Shown one piece after another: positions 1 through 8,054 of a DNA stretch of 40,082 bases; within the stretch, counting starts at the first letter, position 1; each line of letters starts with the position of its first letter. The stretch covers positions 1 through 40,082 of the forward strand of contig JBGSYN010000069.1 in the NCBI GenBank assembly GCA_041750975.1, in the 5' to 3' direction. Position numbers and translations under genes: made by a program. The DNA comes from JBGSYN01 sp041750975 (GTDB lineage: Bacteria; Pseudomonadota; Alphaproteobacteria; Geminicoccales; Geminicoccaceae). The notes below the pieces were generated by a model. That model did not search any database. It was not told the DNA's origin and was given only the letters and a program-made list of their open reading frames with translations.

Positions 1-443
1 CCGTGACGGCGATCCGGGCCCGTGACGAAGGCGGCCCGTCGCTCGCCTGTCAGGTGCTCATTTATCCCGTGACCGACGCCGACACCGACAAGCCCTCCTA
101 TCTGGCCAATGCCCAGGGCTACATGCTGCAACGCGGCTCGATGCAGGCATTTTACCGTTATTATCTGAACGATCCTGAGGAGGCCAACGACCCCCGGGTT
201 TCGCCGCTCCGCACACGGGATCTTTCCAGGCTGCCGCCGGCTCTCGTAGTCACCGCGGAATATGATCCACTATTCGACGATGGTCGCATCTACGCCGGGA
301 GGCTTTTGAACGCCGGCGTTGCCGCCACCTACAGCGAGTATCCAGGCATGATCCACGGCTTCCTCTTCATGCAAGGCGTGCTGGACGGGAGCAAGCGCCT
401 GCATGACGAGATCGGCTCCTGGGTGCGCGATATCATGAACTAA
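1..443 (+). CDS. Alpha/beta hydrolase (HSL-type esterase/lipase), 5'-truncated
   Basis: This is the C-terminal part of an alpha/beta-hydrolase-3 (hormone-sensitive lipase group) enzyme, which hydrolyses carboxylic esters. The gene runs in from the left edge with codons in phase from base 3. The oxyanion-hole motif and the nucleophile Ser are therefore outside the window, and the GTG at 3 is not a real start. The visible part has the typical LIYPVTDAD strand, the acid Asp in EYDPLFDDG and the catalytic His in the GMIHGF motif near the end. The C-terminus is complete and followed at once by a strong intrinsic terminator. The substrate cannot be read from the sequence. The family call is firm because acid and His lie in the right order and spacing. 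Confidence 0.9.
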   Translation, partial: VTAIRARDEGGPSLACQVLIYPVTDADTDKPSYLANAQGYMLQRGSMQAFYRYYLNDPEEANDPRVSPLRTRDLSRLPPALVVTAEYDPLFDDGRIYAGRLLNAGVAATYSEYPGMIHGFLFMQGVLDGSKRLHDEIGSWVRDIMN

Positions 444-453
444 CCGAGGGTTA

Positions 454-483
454 CAGGGATGGCGGCCATCCCTGCTTCTTTTT
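454..483 (+). terminator. Rho-independent terminator of the esterase gene
   Basis: A perfect 9-bp stem (CAGGGATGG pairing with CCATCCCTG) closes a 3-nt loop and is followed by a T-rich run (CTTCTTTTT). It starts 10 bases after the esterase stop codon. Its T-run overlaps the stop codon of the convergent nitronate monooxygenase gene. The T-tract is only on the plus-strand side, so it should act mainly on the esterase transcript. Confidence 0.85.
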
Positions 484-1549
484 ACTTCCCGACAATTACC
501 TGTGCCTCTTCTATCAATAACTCGACCAGCTCGGCTGCCGGCAATTCGCGATTGAGGGCCGCCGCCTGGCCGTAGAGCATGAACTGGTAGTCCTCGTTGC
601 CCTCATTGGTGCTCCAGGTTCGGAGCGGATTGCTGAAGCCGTACATCAGCGGGAATTCGGGCAGCGCTTGGGAATGCGGTTCCATGGCCTCGATATAGGG
701 ATTAGTTTTGGCGCGGGCCCAGCGGCCGGAGAAGGCTCGGGTCAGGCGGGTCTCGTCGTCGTTCGCATGGCCAAGGGCCGACCGGTGCATCTCGCTGACG
801 CTCGATTCCGGGCAGGACAGAAAAGCGGTGCCGATCTGGACTCCGCTGGCGCCCAGAGCAAACGCTGCGGCGATGCCCCTGCCATCGGCGATGCCGCCAG
901 CGGCGATGACGGGCACCTTGACGGCATCGACGATTTGCGGAACGAGCGCCATCGTGCCGACCCCCACCGGGTCGGCAGGCATAGCGAAATCCCCATGATG
1001 GCCACCTGCCTCATAGCCTTGGGCAATGATCGCATCGACCCCTGCCGCATCGAGGGTTTGCGCATCGTTCACCGTGCAGGCCGAGCAGAGAATTCGGGCG
1101 CCCGTATCCTTCAGTGCGTCAAGCGTCTCCGGGGCGGGTAGACCGAAGTGAAAACTGACGACGGCGGGCCGCAGTTTCAGGAGCAAGGCAAGCCTCGCCT
1201 CGTCGAAAGGCTCGAAGGGTGCCAGGCTCGTCTGCGGGACGTCGCCGAGGTCATGCAGATCGTAGTAAGGCTGCAGTAGCGAGCGCGTTGCCGTGACTGT
1301 TTCCGGCGCGAGGTCCGGTGTCTGGTGGGCGAAGAAGTTCAGATTGAAGGCGCGATTGGTGGCGTTGCGGAGCTGTTCGGTACTGGCCTCGAGGTCGTCC
1401 AGGGACATCGAGGCGCAACCCAGGGAACCCAGGCCGCCTCCGTTGCTGACGGCTGCAGCCAGCGCCGGCGTCGACGCTCCCGCCATCGGCGCCTGAATGA
1501 TTGGATGCTCGATCCCGAGCAAGTCAAGCAAATCGCGCCTCGGCCACAT
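482..1549 (-). CDS. Nitronate monooxygenase (2-nitropropane dioxygenase family)
   Basis: An FMN-dependent TIM-barrel flavoprotein of 355 aa, predicted to oxidise alkyl nitronates such as propionate-3-nitronate to the carbonyl compound and nitrite. Visible motifs are QAPMAGAS near residue 20 (FMN binding), GYEAGGHHG with the His expected as catalytic base, the phosphate-binding AAGGIADGRG, and GVQIGTAFL. I place the start at the ATG at 1549 because the homologous region begins there (MWPRRDLLDLLGIEHP) and a GGGAG ribosome site precedes it; the longer reading frame has an unrelated 29-residue extension. It is the last gene of the series that begins with tupB. Members of this family are often annotated loosely, so the substrate is open. 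Confidence 0.88.
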   Translation of the reverse strand: MWPRRDLLDLLGIEHPIIQAPMAGASTPALAAAVSNGGGLGSLGCASMSLDDLEASTEQLRNATNRAFNLNFFAHQTPDLAPETVTATRSLLQPYYDLHDLGDVPQTSLAPFEPFDEARLALLLKLRPAVVSFHFGLPAPETLDALKDTGARILCSACTVNDAQTLDAAGVDAIIAQGYEAGGHHGDFAMPADPVGVGTMALVPQIVDAVKVPVIAAGGIADGRGIAAAFALGASGVQIGTAFLSCPESSVSEMHRSALGHANDDETRLTRAFSGRWARAKTNPYIEAMEPHSQALPEFPLMYGFSNPLRTWSTNEGNEDYQFMLYGQAAALNRELPAAELVELLIEEAQVIVGK

Positions 1550-1601
1550 GGTTCGCTCCCTAAATTCGAAGACCAGACGGTACGCTACCAAATGGCCGAG
1601 A

Positions 1602-1976
1602 CTAGCGCATCTCGGTAAATTTCTTGCGGACCACAAGATAGATCACGGCTGCGATCATCGATGCCACGATGCCCCGGCCGCTCAGCAAGTACTCACCAAA
1701 ATCATTTGAAAATTCAGTGAAGGCCAGGGTCAGTACTGTTCCCAATGCGCCAAGAAGCAGCAACAGGACTGCAAGCTTGATTGAACTCAGAAACATGGTG
1801 CCGGCATAGGCCAGCATGACCTTTTCTTTCCAATGATCGGATATGGCGCCGGTAACAAGGACATGCATCGTCTTGAGACCCGTCTTGCGGACTGTGGCGA
1901 GAATGGCAGGGAAGGGAAGGCGAATGGCAAGTTCGATCAGCGCGATCGCGAGGACCGTGACCAGGACACTATTCAT
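1602..1976 (-). CDS. Small membrane protein of unknown function
   Basis: I do not recognise a family. The 124-aa product has three strongly hydrophobic stretches: residues about 1-28, 50-85 (including the run KLAVLLLLLGALG) and 100-118. It ends in a basic tail (RKKFTEMR). The Met at 1976 is chosen as start because it opens the first membrane segment and follows the preceding gene by 14 bases. It sits between a one-TM small protein and the nitronate monooxygenase in the same orientation, so all are probably co-transcribed with the arylsulfotransferase-like gene upstream. A role as accessory membrane partner of that protein is only a guess from position. Confidence 0.6.
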   Translation of the reverse strand: MNSVLVTVLAIALIELAIRLPFPAILATVRKTGLKTMHVLVTGAISDHWKEKVMLAYAGTMFLSSIKLAVLLLLLGALGTVLTLAFTEFSNDFGEYLLSGRGIVASMIAAVIYLVVRKKFTEMR

Positions 1977-1990
1977 CAGCAACGATGGCG

Positions 1991-2224
1991 TCAGGAAGTT
2001 CCGCGGTCGCGCGAGAGCGAGGTGTCGGCCGGCTTGGGTTTGCGTTTTCGAAACAGACGCTTCAGCGGGTACCAAAGAATGGCAATCAGCGCCATGAAGA
2101 TGGAGGCGAATACCCCCAAGACGACGGCGATCGTGCCCGCCCCGGCGCCCGGGACGATATAGGCGCCGGCGAGCTTGGGCGCCAGGAGACAGAAAAGGGC
2201 GACACTAAGGCTCAGGGCGCGCAT
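1991..2224 (-). CDS. Small exported or membrane protein (77 aa), unknown function
   Basis: The product starts with a signal-peptide-like segment (MRALSLSVALFCLLAPKLAG). A Gly/Ala-rich stretch, a second hydrophobic helix (about residues 30-52, ending ILWYPLKRLF) and a very basic tail (RKRKPK) follow. By the positive-inside rule the C-terminus should be cytoplasmic. Its start overlaps the 3' end of the arylsulfotransferase-like gene by 13 bases, which indicates translational coupling. No family is recognised. Confidence 0.6.
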   Translation of the reverse strand: MRALSLSVALFCLLAPKLAGAYIVPGAGAGTIAVVLGVFASIFMALIAILWYPLKRLFRKRKPKPADTSLSRDRGTS

Positions 2225-3561
2225 GACGTTCCGTTAAGGTCGAGAGCGTCCGGCGGCATCCACGAAAGCTCGGAAAGCGCGTAATTCGTCGTTTCGCTTC
2301 CTGGTTTGGTATTGACGAACTCAAGTATGACCCGACCGCTCGGATCGACTTCGAAGGCCCGGCCCTGCTGTGTACTCGTTATCAGGATGTGCCCTTCCGG
2401 CGTTACTTGGTGTTTGCCGCGAATACGCGTGTAGAAATCTCCGTCACTATAAAGCGTCCTGGTTCGATAGGACAGGGGATCGATGGCGATGATCCGGCTG
2501 TAATCTCGGCTCATCCGGTTGTCGAAGACAGTGATCTCGCCATTGAGCTGCCAGTCCGGGTCATGTTGTCGCTGAGTGGCGCCGGCGCGCCACCATCTGA
2601 TGTGGAGGGTTTCGGGGTCCAGCACGAAAATCAGGTTCAGCGACCGCATGCTGACGAGGAGATCGCCCGGCTCCATGCCCTCGAATTGATCGGCGAACGC
2701 CGCCGAAAGGGGCTCGACATCGTTCGGATGCATGGCTTCTTCCAGCCATCGGCCCTCGGTGTTGCGGCTGTTGCCACCGATATCGTTGTCATGGAGCTTG
2801 CGGATTTCGAGGATATCGATCGACGGGTTGCGAGCGACGACATCCTCCATCGAGATAATGCGAAGGATCTTACCGTCGACGGCCGCTACCTGAACCAGAT
2901 CGAAGTCGCGCAAGGTCCAGACGGTTTCCTGCCGATCATCCAATGTCACGGCGTGATGGTATTTGCCCGGTATGGCCCACAGGCGTTCGCCGCAGGGGCC
3001 GATTCGCTGCAGTGATGAGCCGCCGTCAAAGGCGAAAATCAAAGAAAAATCGTCGAGCACGGCAACGCCATGGGGAAACCTCTTATGGTTGGGATTCGGC
3101 ACTTCACCGTCGATTTCGGGCTCATCGAGAATCGAGACGTGCACCAATTCATGCTCGGGTGAATACAGCAGGGCTGCGTTTTCGATCCCGTCGTCGATGG
3201 CGAAGGCACCGACAAGGATCCGCCATCCACCAGCGGCCTCGGGATCGACGCGCAAGTAGAGGCCTTCGAAGTTTGTGTCTTTCGGGCCTTCGACCGGATG
3301 GAAACCCTGGAGATCGCCGATCTCGCGGGGCACGCGAACGGCATCGTCGATGTAGCTTCCCGTAAGGTAACTTGTCAGCTCGTTGAAGACAGTAATCGCC
3401 TGATCCGGGAAAGTCGCAACACGCATCGCGGCCCTTCCGATCAATCCGGTGCGCTCATTGGCGGAGACCGTTGCCTGGACGACCCAACCGAACCCCACGG
3501 TGGCAAGGCCGCCAATCAGAAGGACAAGCAGAAACAGCCAGACCGGCAGACGACGCTCCAA
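2212..3561 (-). CDS. Arylsulfotransferase-like (ASST family) membrane-anchored beta-propeller protein
   Basis: A 449-aa protein with an N-terminal anchor helix (residues 6-29), then a periplasmic beta-propeller of the arylsulfotransferase (ASST) type. The family moves sulfate between phenolic esters through a His, without PAPS. Candidate functional His motifs are YHHAV (His202/203), MHPND (His278), QHDPD (His333) and GKHQV (His384); the first three recur in the paralogue at 9227-10549. The start is a TTG at 3561: an in-frame stop lies just upstream, and later starts would remove the anchor. It begins only 8 bases after the tupA stop, so it belongs to the tungstate-transporter transcript. I cannot say whether it is a true sulfotransferase or a related propeller of other function; no disulfide-bond helper is nearby. 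Confidence 0.75.
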   Translation of the reverse strand: MERRLPVWLFLLVLLIGGLATVGFGWVVQATVSANERTGLIGRAAMRVATFPDQAITVFNELTSYLTGSYIDDAVRVPREIGDLQGFHPVEGPKDTNFEGLYLRVDPEAAGGWRILVGAFAIDDGIENAALLYSPEHELVHVSILDEPEIDGEVPNPNHKRFPHGVAVLDDFSLIFAFDGGSSLQRIGPCGERLWAIPGKYHHAVTLDDRQETVWTLRDFDLVQVAAVDGKILRIISMEDVVARNPSIDILEIRKLHDNDIGGNSRNTEGRWLEEAMHPNDVEPLSAAFADQFEGMEPGDLLVSMRSLNLIFVLDPETLHIRWWRAGATQRQHDPDWQLNGEITVFDNRMSRDYSRIIAIDPLSYRTRTLYSDGDFYTRIRGKHQVTPEGHILITSTQQGRAFEVDPSGRVILEFVNTKPGSETTNYALSELSWMPPDALDLNGTSCAP

Positions 3562-3569
3562 GATTCATC

Positions 3570-4382
3570 TCATTTCGTGTAATTGGGGAAGAACAACTGC
3601 TGACCGTCGACCTGGTAGCCGGCAATCGCGGCTTGGCCCTCGCTCGAGAGCATCCAGTCGATAAATGTCTGGCCGGCTTGGACGCGGGTGTTGGGGCAAT
3701 GCTCGGGGTCGACCAGAATGATGCCGTATTGATTGAACAGGGAAGGGTCGCCCTCGACCAGGATTTCATGGTCGCCCCTGTTCTCGAAGGCGAGCCAGGT
3801 GGCGCGGTCGGTCAGCGTATAGGCCTTCATGCCGACCGCGATATTGAGGGTCGCGCCCATGCCCGAGCCGGTTTCGCGGTACCAGGTGCCGCTGGCCTCG
3901 GCGGGGTCGAGCTTGGCGTCATGCCATAGACCGAGCTCTTTCTTGTTGGTGCCGCTGTCATCGCCGCGTGAGGCAAAGGGTGCCTGAGACTCGGCGAGCC
4001 GGCTCAATGCTGTGGCGGCATCGACCGCACCTTCGATGCCCGCCGGGTCAGTTCCGGGGCCGACAATGACGAAGTCATTGTACATCAGATTGGCCCGTGC
4101 GACGCCGTAGCCCGCTTCGACGAAGGCCTCCTCGTCGGGCTTGGCGTGGACCAAAAGCACGTCGCCGTCGCAATTGGCGGCATTCTTCAGAGCCTGGCCG
4201 GTGCCGACCGCAACGACCCGGGCTTCGATGCCGGTTGCATCACGGAATTTGGGCAGGACGGAATCGTAGAGGCCGGAGTTCTGGGTCGAGGTTGTCGACT
4301 GGACGATGATGAACTCGGCGGCGGCCGGGAACGAAAAGACGGCGATCATGATGGCGGCGGTGGTCGAGGGGATGACGTGCAT
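3570..4382 (-). CDS. tupA: Tungstate ABC transporter substrate-binding protein TupA
   Basis: Periplasmic oxyanion-binding protein (270 aa) of the TupA group, which delivers tungstate to a TupBC importer. It has a signal peptide of about 22 residues ending in an Ala cluster. The diagnostic STTST motif follows at residues 29-33, then NSGLYDSVLP; these residues coordinate the oxyanion in the family. The motifs ASRGDDSGTNKKE and GMGATLNIA also match. It lies 12 bases after tupC. The distinction from molybdate (ModA) and from vitamin or sulfate binding proteins rests on the STTST motif and on the TupB-type permease next to it. Order in this operon is permease, ATPase, binding protein, the reverse of the usual tupABC. 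Confidence 0.88.
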   Translation of the reverse strand: MHVIPSTTAAIMIAVFSFPAAAEFIIVQSTTSTQNSGLYDSVLPKFRDATGIEARVVAVGTGQALKNAANCDGDVLLVHAKPDEEAFVEAGYGVARANLMYNDFVIVGPGTDPAGIEGAVDAATALSRLAESQAPFASRGDDSGTNKKELGLWHDAKLDPAEASGTWYRETGSGMGATLNIAVGMKAYTLTDRATWLAFENRGDHEILVEGDPSLFNQYGIILVDPEHCPNTRVQAGQTFIDWMLSSEGQAAIAGYQVDGQQLFFPNYTK

Positions 4383-4394
4383 TGGTCTAATCCT

Positions 4395-5147
4395 TCAAAG
4401 AAGCGGGCGGCCTTCGAGATAGGCCTGGGCCTGCTCGGATGCCGGTCGGTTGAAAAACTGCGCGGCCTTGGAGTGTTCGACGGCACGGCCCCGGTGAACG
4501 AAGACGACGTCGTCGGCCAGACGTTGCGCCTGATCCCGGTCGTGGGTCACCAAGAGGATTTTCGTCTCTATCGAGGCTCCCTGGATCAAGGTTTCGATCA
4601 TGGCCGTCGATTGGGGATCGAGACTTGCCGTCGGCTCGTCGAGCAAGAGCAGCCGGGGATTGGCGGCCATGGCGCGAACCATGGCGAGCCGCTGTTGCTC
4701 GCCACCGGAGAGACGGCGGGCCGGCTGATCGGCAAGGGCAGTGAGCCCGCCCATGCGCAGCAGCTCCTGCAGGCGCCGTCGCCGCCGGTTTCGTGGAACC
4801 TTGTGAACCCGCAATGCATGGCTGAGATTAGCTTGGACTGCGCGCCGCAGCAGCACCGGGCGTTGGAACACGAGGGCAATGCGGTCCTTGAGCTCCGAAT
4901 GCACCTGGATGCTGCCGGAGGCAGGCTCGATCAGGCCGGCCAGCAAACGCAGCAACAGGGATTTACCGGCGCCATTCGGCCCCATGATGACCGAAACTCC
5001 GGTAAGCGGCAGGTGGATGGTCATCTCTTGGAGCAGCTTTTGGCCGGCGATCTCGAGGTTAACCCCGACCAGCGAGAGTGCCAAGGGCTCGCGGTCGAAG
5101 GCGGACCGTTGCGGTAAGGCCACCACATTGGCGATCGTTTCAGCCAT
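4395..5147 (-). CDS. tupC: Tungstate ABC transporter ATP-binding protein TupC
   Basis: ABC ATPase of about 250 aa that powers tungstate import. Walker A is GPNGAGKS, the Q-loop Gln is in VFQRPVLLRRAV, the signature is LSGGEQQRLAMVRA, Walker B is LLLLDEPTASLD, and the switch His is in LVTHD. The ATG at 5147 is preferred over the GTG two codons upstream; a GGAG site lies 10 bases before it. The start overlaps the end of tupB by 8 bases. The arginine-rich stretch RNRRRRRLQE in the helical subdomain is a local peculiarity. No TOBE regulatory domain is present, as usual for TupC. Confidence 0.9.
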   Translation of the reverse strand: MAETIANVVALPQRSAFDREPLALSLVGVNLEIAGQKLLQEMTIHLPLTGVSVIMGPNGAGKSLLLRLLAGLIEPASGSIQVHSELKDRIALVFQRPVLLRRAVQANLSHALRVHKVPRNRRRRRLQELLRMGGLTALADQPARRLSGGEQQRLAMVRAMAANPRLLLLDEPTASLDPQSTAMIETLIQGASIETKILLVTHDRDQAQRLADDVVFVHRGRAVEHSKAAQFFNRPASEQAQAYLEGRPLL

Positions 5148-5847
5148 AAGCACGCCGCTCCATATTGGCGCTCAGGGCCATGAGGACGCCATTGATGGCA
5201 ATGGTCATGGCGATCAGGATGATGCCCAACGCCAGGGCCAGCGCCAAGGCGCCCTTCGAGGTTTCGAGGGCGATCGCCGTCGTCATGACGCGTGTGACGT
5301 GATTGATATTGCCGCCGACGATCATGACGGCACCGACTTCGGCAAGAGCCCGGCCGAGGCCGGCGAGTGCTGCTGTCAGGAGCGAGTGCCGGGCATCCCA
5401 AAGCAGGGTCGCAATGGTCGCCGACCAGGAAGCCCGCATGGAGCGGAGCAGCTCGTCATATTCGACGTGAAGGTCGGCGACGACCTGGCGCGTGAGGGCG
5501 GCGACGATCGGTGTCACGAGGATTGCCTGGGCGATCACCATGACCGTCGGCGTATAGAGCAGCTGCAAGGCGCCGAGCGGCCCCGAAGCCGAAAACAGCA
5601 CATAGACGGTGAGCCCGACGACGACCGGAGGCAGGCCCATACAGGCCGTAACGAGGACGGTCAGAATGCTGCGGCCCGGAAAGCGGCCGACGGCAAGAAG
5701 GGCACCCAAGGGAAAGCCGATGACACAGGCGACCAGGACCGCCGTGAGTGTCACGCGCAGCGAGAGCCCGATGATCGCGATCAGCTCGGGATCGGCGGTG
5801 AGGATAAGGCGCCCAGCCTCGAAAAACGCGTCGGTGAACGAACTCAT
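5140..5847 (-). CDS. tupB: Tungstate ABC transporter permease TupB
   Basis: Inner-membrane permease of 235 aa with about five to six transmembrane segments. It contains the features expected of TupB/WtpB-like permeases: GLPPVVVGLTVYVLF in an early helix, SASGPLG, and the EAA-like cytoplasmic loop around ALAEVGAVMIVGG that contacts the ATPase. It is the first gene of the operon tupB-tupC-tupA, and the stop codon is embedded in the tupC start. The promoter must lie in the 194-bp divergent region shared with the SDR gene, where an imperfect inverted repeat is seen at 5924-5952. Confidence 0.88.
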   Translation of the reverse strand: MSSFTDAFFEAGRLILTADPELIAIIGLSLRVTLTAVLVACVIGFPLGALLAVGRFPGRSILTVLVTACMGLPPVVVGLTVYVLFSASGPLGALQLLYTPTVMVIAQAILVTPIVAALTRQVVADLHVEYDELLRSMRASWSATIATLLWDARHSLLTAALAGLGRALAEVGAVMIVGGNINHVTRVMTTAIALETSKGALALALALGIILIAMTIAINGVLMALSANMERRAYG

Positions 5848-5923
5848 ATGATGCTGCTAGAACAGAACGATAGCAATCTCAAGGCACCGTCCATTGTCGA
5901 AAGCGGTTTGCACGAGGCAGGCG

Positions 5924-5952
5924 CGTGATATGATTCGTGCGTATCATGCACG
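5924..5952. promoter_or_regulatory. Imperfect inverted repeat in the tupB/SDR divergent region, candidate operator
   Basis: Arms CGTG..ATGAT and ATCAT.CACG face each other across an 8-base centre (TCGTGCGT). The left arm carries one extra base between its two blocks. The element is 77 bases upstream of tupB and 90 bases upstream of the SDR start. It is the only clear symmetric element I see in this divergent intergenic region (5848-6041). No regulator gene is adjacent; a ModE/TunR-type oxyanion sensor elsewhere in the genome would be one candidate. Confidence 0.35.
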
Positions 5953-6041
5953 ATGGCGTCGACGACACTCTGAGGTTTCCATACGCGCTCGCCTGCGATA
6001 GCTCCTGCCGCCCTAGCCAAGTCGAGATCGGAGTGCGGAAG

Positions 6042-6803
6042 ATGCAGGAACTGAACGGGAAGGCTGCTTTGGTTACGGGCGCCAGCCGAGGGATCGGGGC
6101 GGCGATCGCGCGCGAGTTGGGCAGTCTTGGCGTGGCCGTCGTGCTGGCCGCGCGCAATGGCGCACACATCAATGCCATAGCCGGTGAGATCAAGGATGAA
6201 GGTGGCCAGGCCGAGGCAATTCCTTGTGACGTCAGCCGGTATTCCGATGTCGCAGCCGCCGTCGAACGCTGCCGAACGCGGTTCGGCAAAATCGACATCC
6301 TCGTCAATAATGCGGGCGTGATCGAGCCGATCGCCCGGCTTGGCGCCTCTGATCCCGAGTTTTGGGATCAGGCGGTCGATATCAATGTGAAGGGCGTCTA
6401 TCACGGCATGCGCGCCGCCATCCCTCTCATGGAAGCCCAAGGCGAAGGTGTTATCGTCAATATCAGCTCGGGGGCAGCCACCAGCGCGCTCGAGGGCTGG
6501 AGCCATTACTGCGCCACCAAGGCCGCCGTCCTTTCGCTCACACGTTGCGCCGACAAGGAATATCGCGAGCAAGGCATCCGGGTCGTCGGGCTCAGCCCCG
6601 GCACGGTGGCAACCGACATGCAGCGTGCGATCAAATCATCCGGCATCAATCCGGTGAGCCAACTCGAATGGGAGGATCATATTCCCCCGGAATGGCCGGC
6701 CAAGGCCGTCGCTTATCTCTGCACGAAGGACGCGGCTGAATTCGCGGGCACCGATTTCTCACTTCGGCCAGAGGAAAGCCGCAGACGCGTAGGGCTGGTT
6801 TGA
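6042..6803 (+). CDS. SDR-family NAD(P)-dependent oxidoreductase
   Basis: Classical short-chain dehydrogenase of 253 aa. The nucleotide-binding TGASRGIG is at residues 12-19, NNAG near 89-92, the active-site Ser in NISSGAA and the catalytic YxxxK in SHYCATK. The Arg after the second strand (AARN) favours NADP(H). The start is the ATG at 6042, where SDR homology begins (MQELNGKAALVTG); the longer frame adds 35 unrelated residues. The C-terminal portion lacks the usual ISGQxxxVDGG end and instead finishes FAGTDFSLRPEESRRRVGLV, a divergent substrate-side tail. A VOC-family gene follows 27 bases later, so the two probably act together. The substrate is unknown. Confidence 0.9.
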   Translation: MQELNGKAALVTGASRGIGAAIARELGSLGVAVVLAARNGAHINAIAGEIKDEGGQAEAIPCDVSRYSDVAAAVERCRTRFGKIDILVNNAGVIEPIARLGASDPEFWDQAVDINVKGVYHGMRAAIPLMEAQGEGVIVNISSGAATSALEGWSHYCATKAAVLSLTRCADKEYREQGIRVVGLSPGTVATDMQRAIKSSGINPVSQLEWEDHIPPEWPAKAVAYLCTKDAAEFAGTDFSLRPEESRRRVGLV

Positions 6804-6830
6804 GCGGTGCCACGCCAAGAGGAGCCCTCA

Positions 6831-7298
6831 ATGGAGGTATCGGGTCTGCTGTCCCACATCGATCTTTGCGTGAATGACCCGGCGCGATCGATTTCTTTCT
6901 ACGATGCGCTTTTGACCGCACTTGGCTACGAGCGGTGGCGGGAGCCCGGCCCGGATTGGCAGGAACCCAATCCGCGCCGAGCGGCATGGGGCATTCGCCT
7001 TGCCGAGAACTATTATTTTGGCGTCGATCTCAGGCCGACGCAAAGCCAAGATGTCGATCAACGGCATGATCGATATGGCCCCGGTCCGCATCACCTTGCC
7101 TTCCACGTGACCGCGAGAAGCGAGGTCGATCGCATCTTCTCGGTCTTGCAGAAACGATCAGTCAAAATTCTCGACCCGCCTCAGGATTATGGTGGCCGGC
7201 GTGGATATGGCGAGCACTACTATGCGGTCTTTTTCGAGGATCCGGACGGGGTCAAGCTGGAGGTGGTTCATGCGCCAGGCTTTGGACCACCCCGTTAG
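6831..7298 (+). CDS. VOC-family (glyoxalase/bleomycin-resistance/dioxygenase fold) protein
   Basis: A 155-aa vicinal-oxygen-chelate protein. It has the expected beta-alpha-beta-beta-beta modules and metal-ligand positions: His in LLSHIDLCV, His in PHHLAFHV, and Glu in GVKLEVVH. The phrase FFEDPDGVKLE is the usual end of such domains. The ATG at 6831 is chosen because a GAGGAG site stands about 7 bases before it; a GTG at 6807 has none. It follows the SDR gene on the same strand. VOC proteins include lyases, dioxygenases and epimerases, so the reaction cannot be assigned. Confidence 0.88.
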   Translation: MEVSGLLSHIDLCVNDPARSISFYDALLTALGYERWREPGPDWQEPNPRRAAWGIRLAENYYFGVDLRPTQSQDVDQRHDRYGPGPHHLAFHVTARSEVDRIFSVLQKRSVKILDPPQDYGGRRGYGEHYYAVFFEDPDGVKLEVVHAPGFGPPR

Positions 7299-7322
7299 CG
7301 ACGAACTCGTTACCTTACGAAT

Positions 7323-8054
7323 TCACTTAAGGCGCCGCTCGAACAATTCGAACAAATCCCGCCAGACCGCCTCGTCAACGGCCGGGTCGTAGCACCATCG
7401 TTCCGGGAAGCTCCAACCGTGACGGGCATCGAAGTGTTTGGCGCCGCCCTGGGCCGGTCCGGCTGCCAGGGTTTCTTCCAGCAGCTTTTGATGGTCGTCG
7501 GGGCAGGTGGCATCATCTTTGGCAAAGGCAAAATAGACCTCGCCCGGATAGGTCATCAAGAGTTGGTGCGGGGACCGTCCGGTATCGTCGACGAGCTTGC
7601 CGCCATGGATCGACGCGATCGCCGGGATGCGTTCGGGAAACGCGTTGCCGGCGGCAATCGCATGACGGCCGCCCATGCAATAGCCTACGGCACCGAACGT
7701 GCCGATAGAGACGCCGGATAGGGCCTCCGCATGACGTAGCACCGCCGCCGTGTCCGTGATGCCGTGGTCGAGCGTGGTGCCTTCGCCGGCGCTGGTGACG
7801 TCGGGTCGACGGCCCATCCTTTTGACATTGCTCGGTGCGAAACGTGTCACCGGCAGGCGGTGGTAGAGATCCGGGACGAAGGCGGCATAGCCGTTGCTGG
7901 CGAAACGCCGCGCAAAGTCGAAGATCTCCTCACGGAGCCCGTAGATGTCCATGTGGATGATGATCCCGGGAACAACTTCTGTTGTTTCCGGCCACGCGGC
8001 AAAGACGGTCATCGGACCGTCTCTGGTCTCGATCGTCGTTTCCTGTTCTTTCAT
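7323..8054 (-). CDS. Dienelactone hydrolase family protein
   Basis: A 243-aa alpha/beta hydrolase of the dienelactone hydrolase family. The nucleophile is Cys126 in GYCMGG, the acid is Asp180 or Asp181 in AFAKDDATCP, and the base is His212 in ARHGWSFP. The N-terminal oxyanion-side Glu sits in IYGLREE. The start overlaps the stop of the upstream dehydrogenase gene in an ATGA arrangement, so it is the last gene of the operon descending from 15265. In this setting it more likely opens a sugar lactone or a related ester than a chlorocatechol product, but that is inference. Confidence 0.88.
   Translation of the reverse strand: MKEQETTIETRDGPMTVFAAWPETTEVVPGIIIHMDIYGLREEIFDFARRFASNGYAAFVPDLYHRLPVTRFAPSNVKRMGRRPDVTSAGEGTTLDHGITDTAAVLRHAEALSGVSIGTFGAVGYCMGGRHAIAAGNAFPERIPAIASIHGGKLVDDTGRSPHQLLMTYPGEVYFAFAKDDATCPDDHQKLLEETLAAGPAQGGAKHFDARHGWSFPERWCYDPAVDEAVWRDLFELFERRLK

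Noticed and set aside
5844..6572. A 242-codon minus-strand frame touching the tupB start
   Set aside because: It overlaps the SDR gene, which carries complete catalytic motifs; the minus-strand product looks like random composition.
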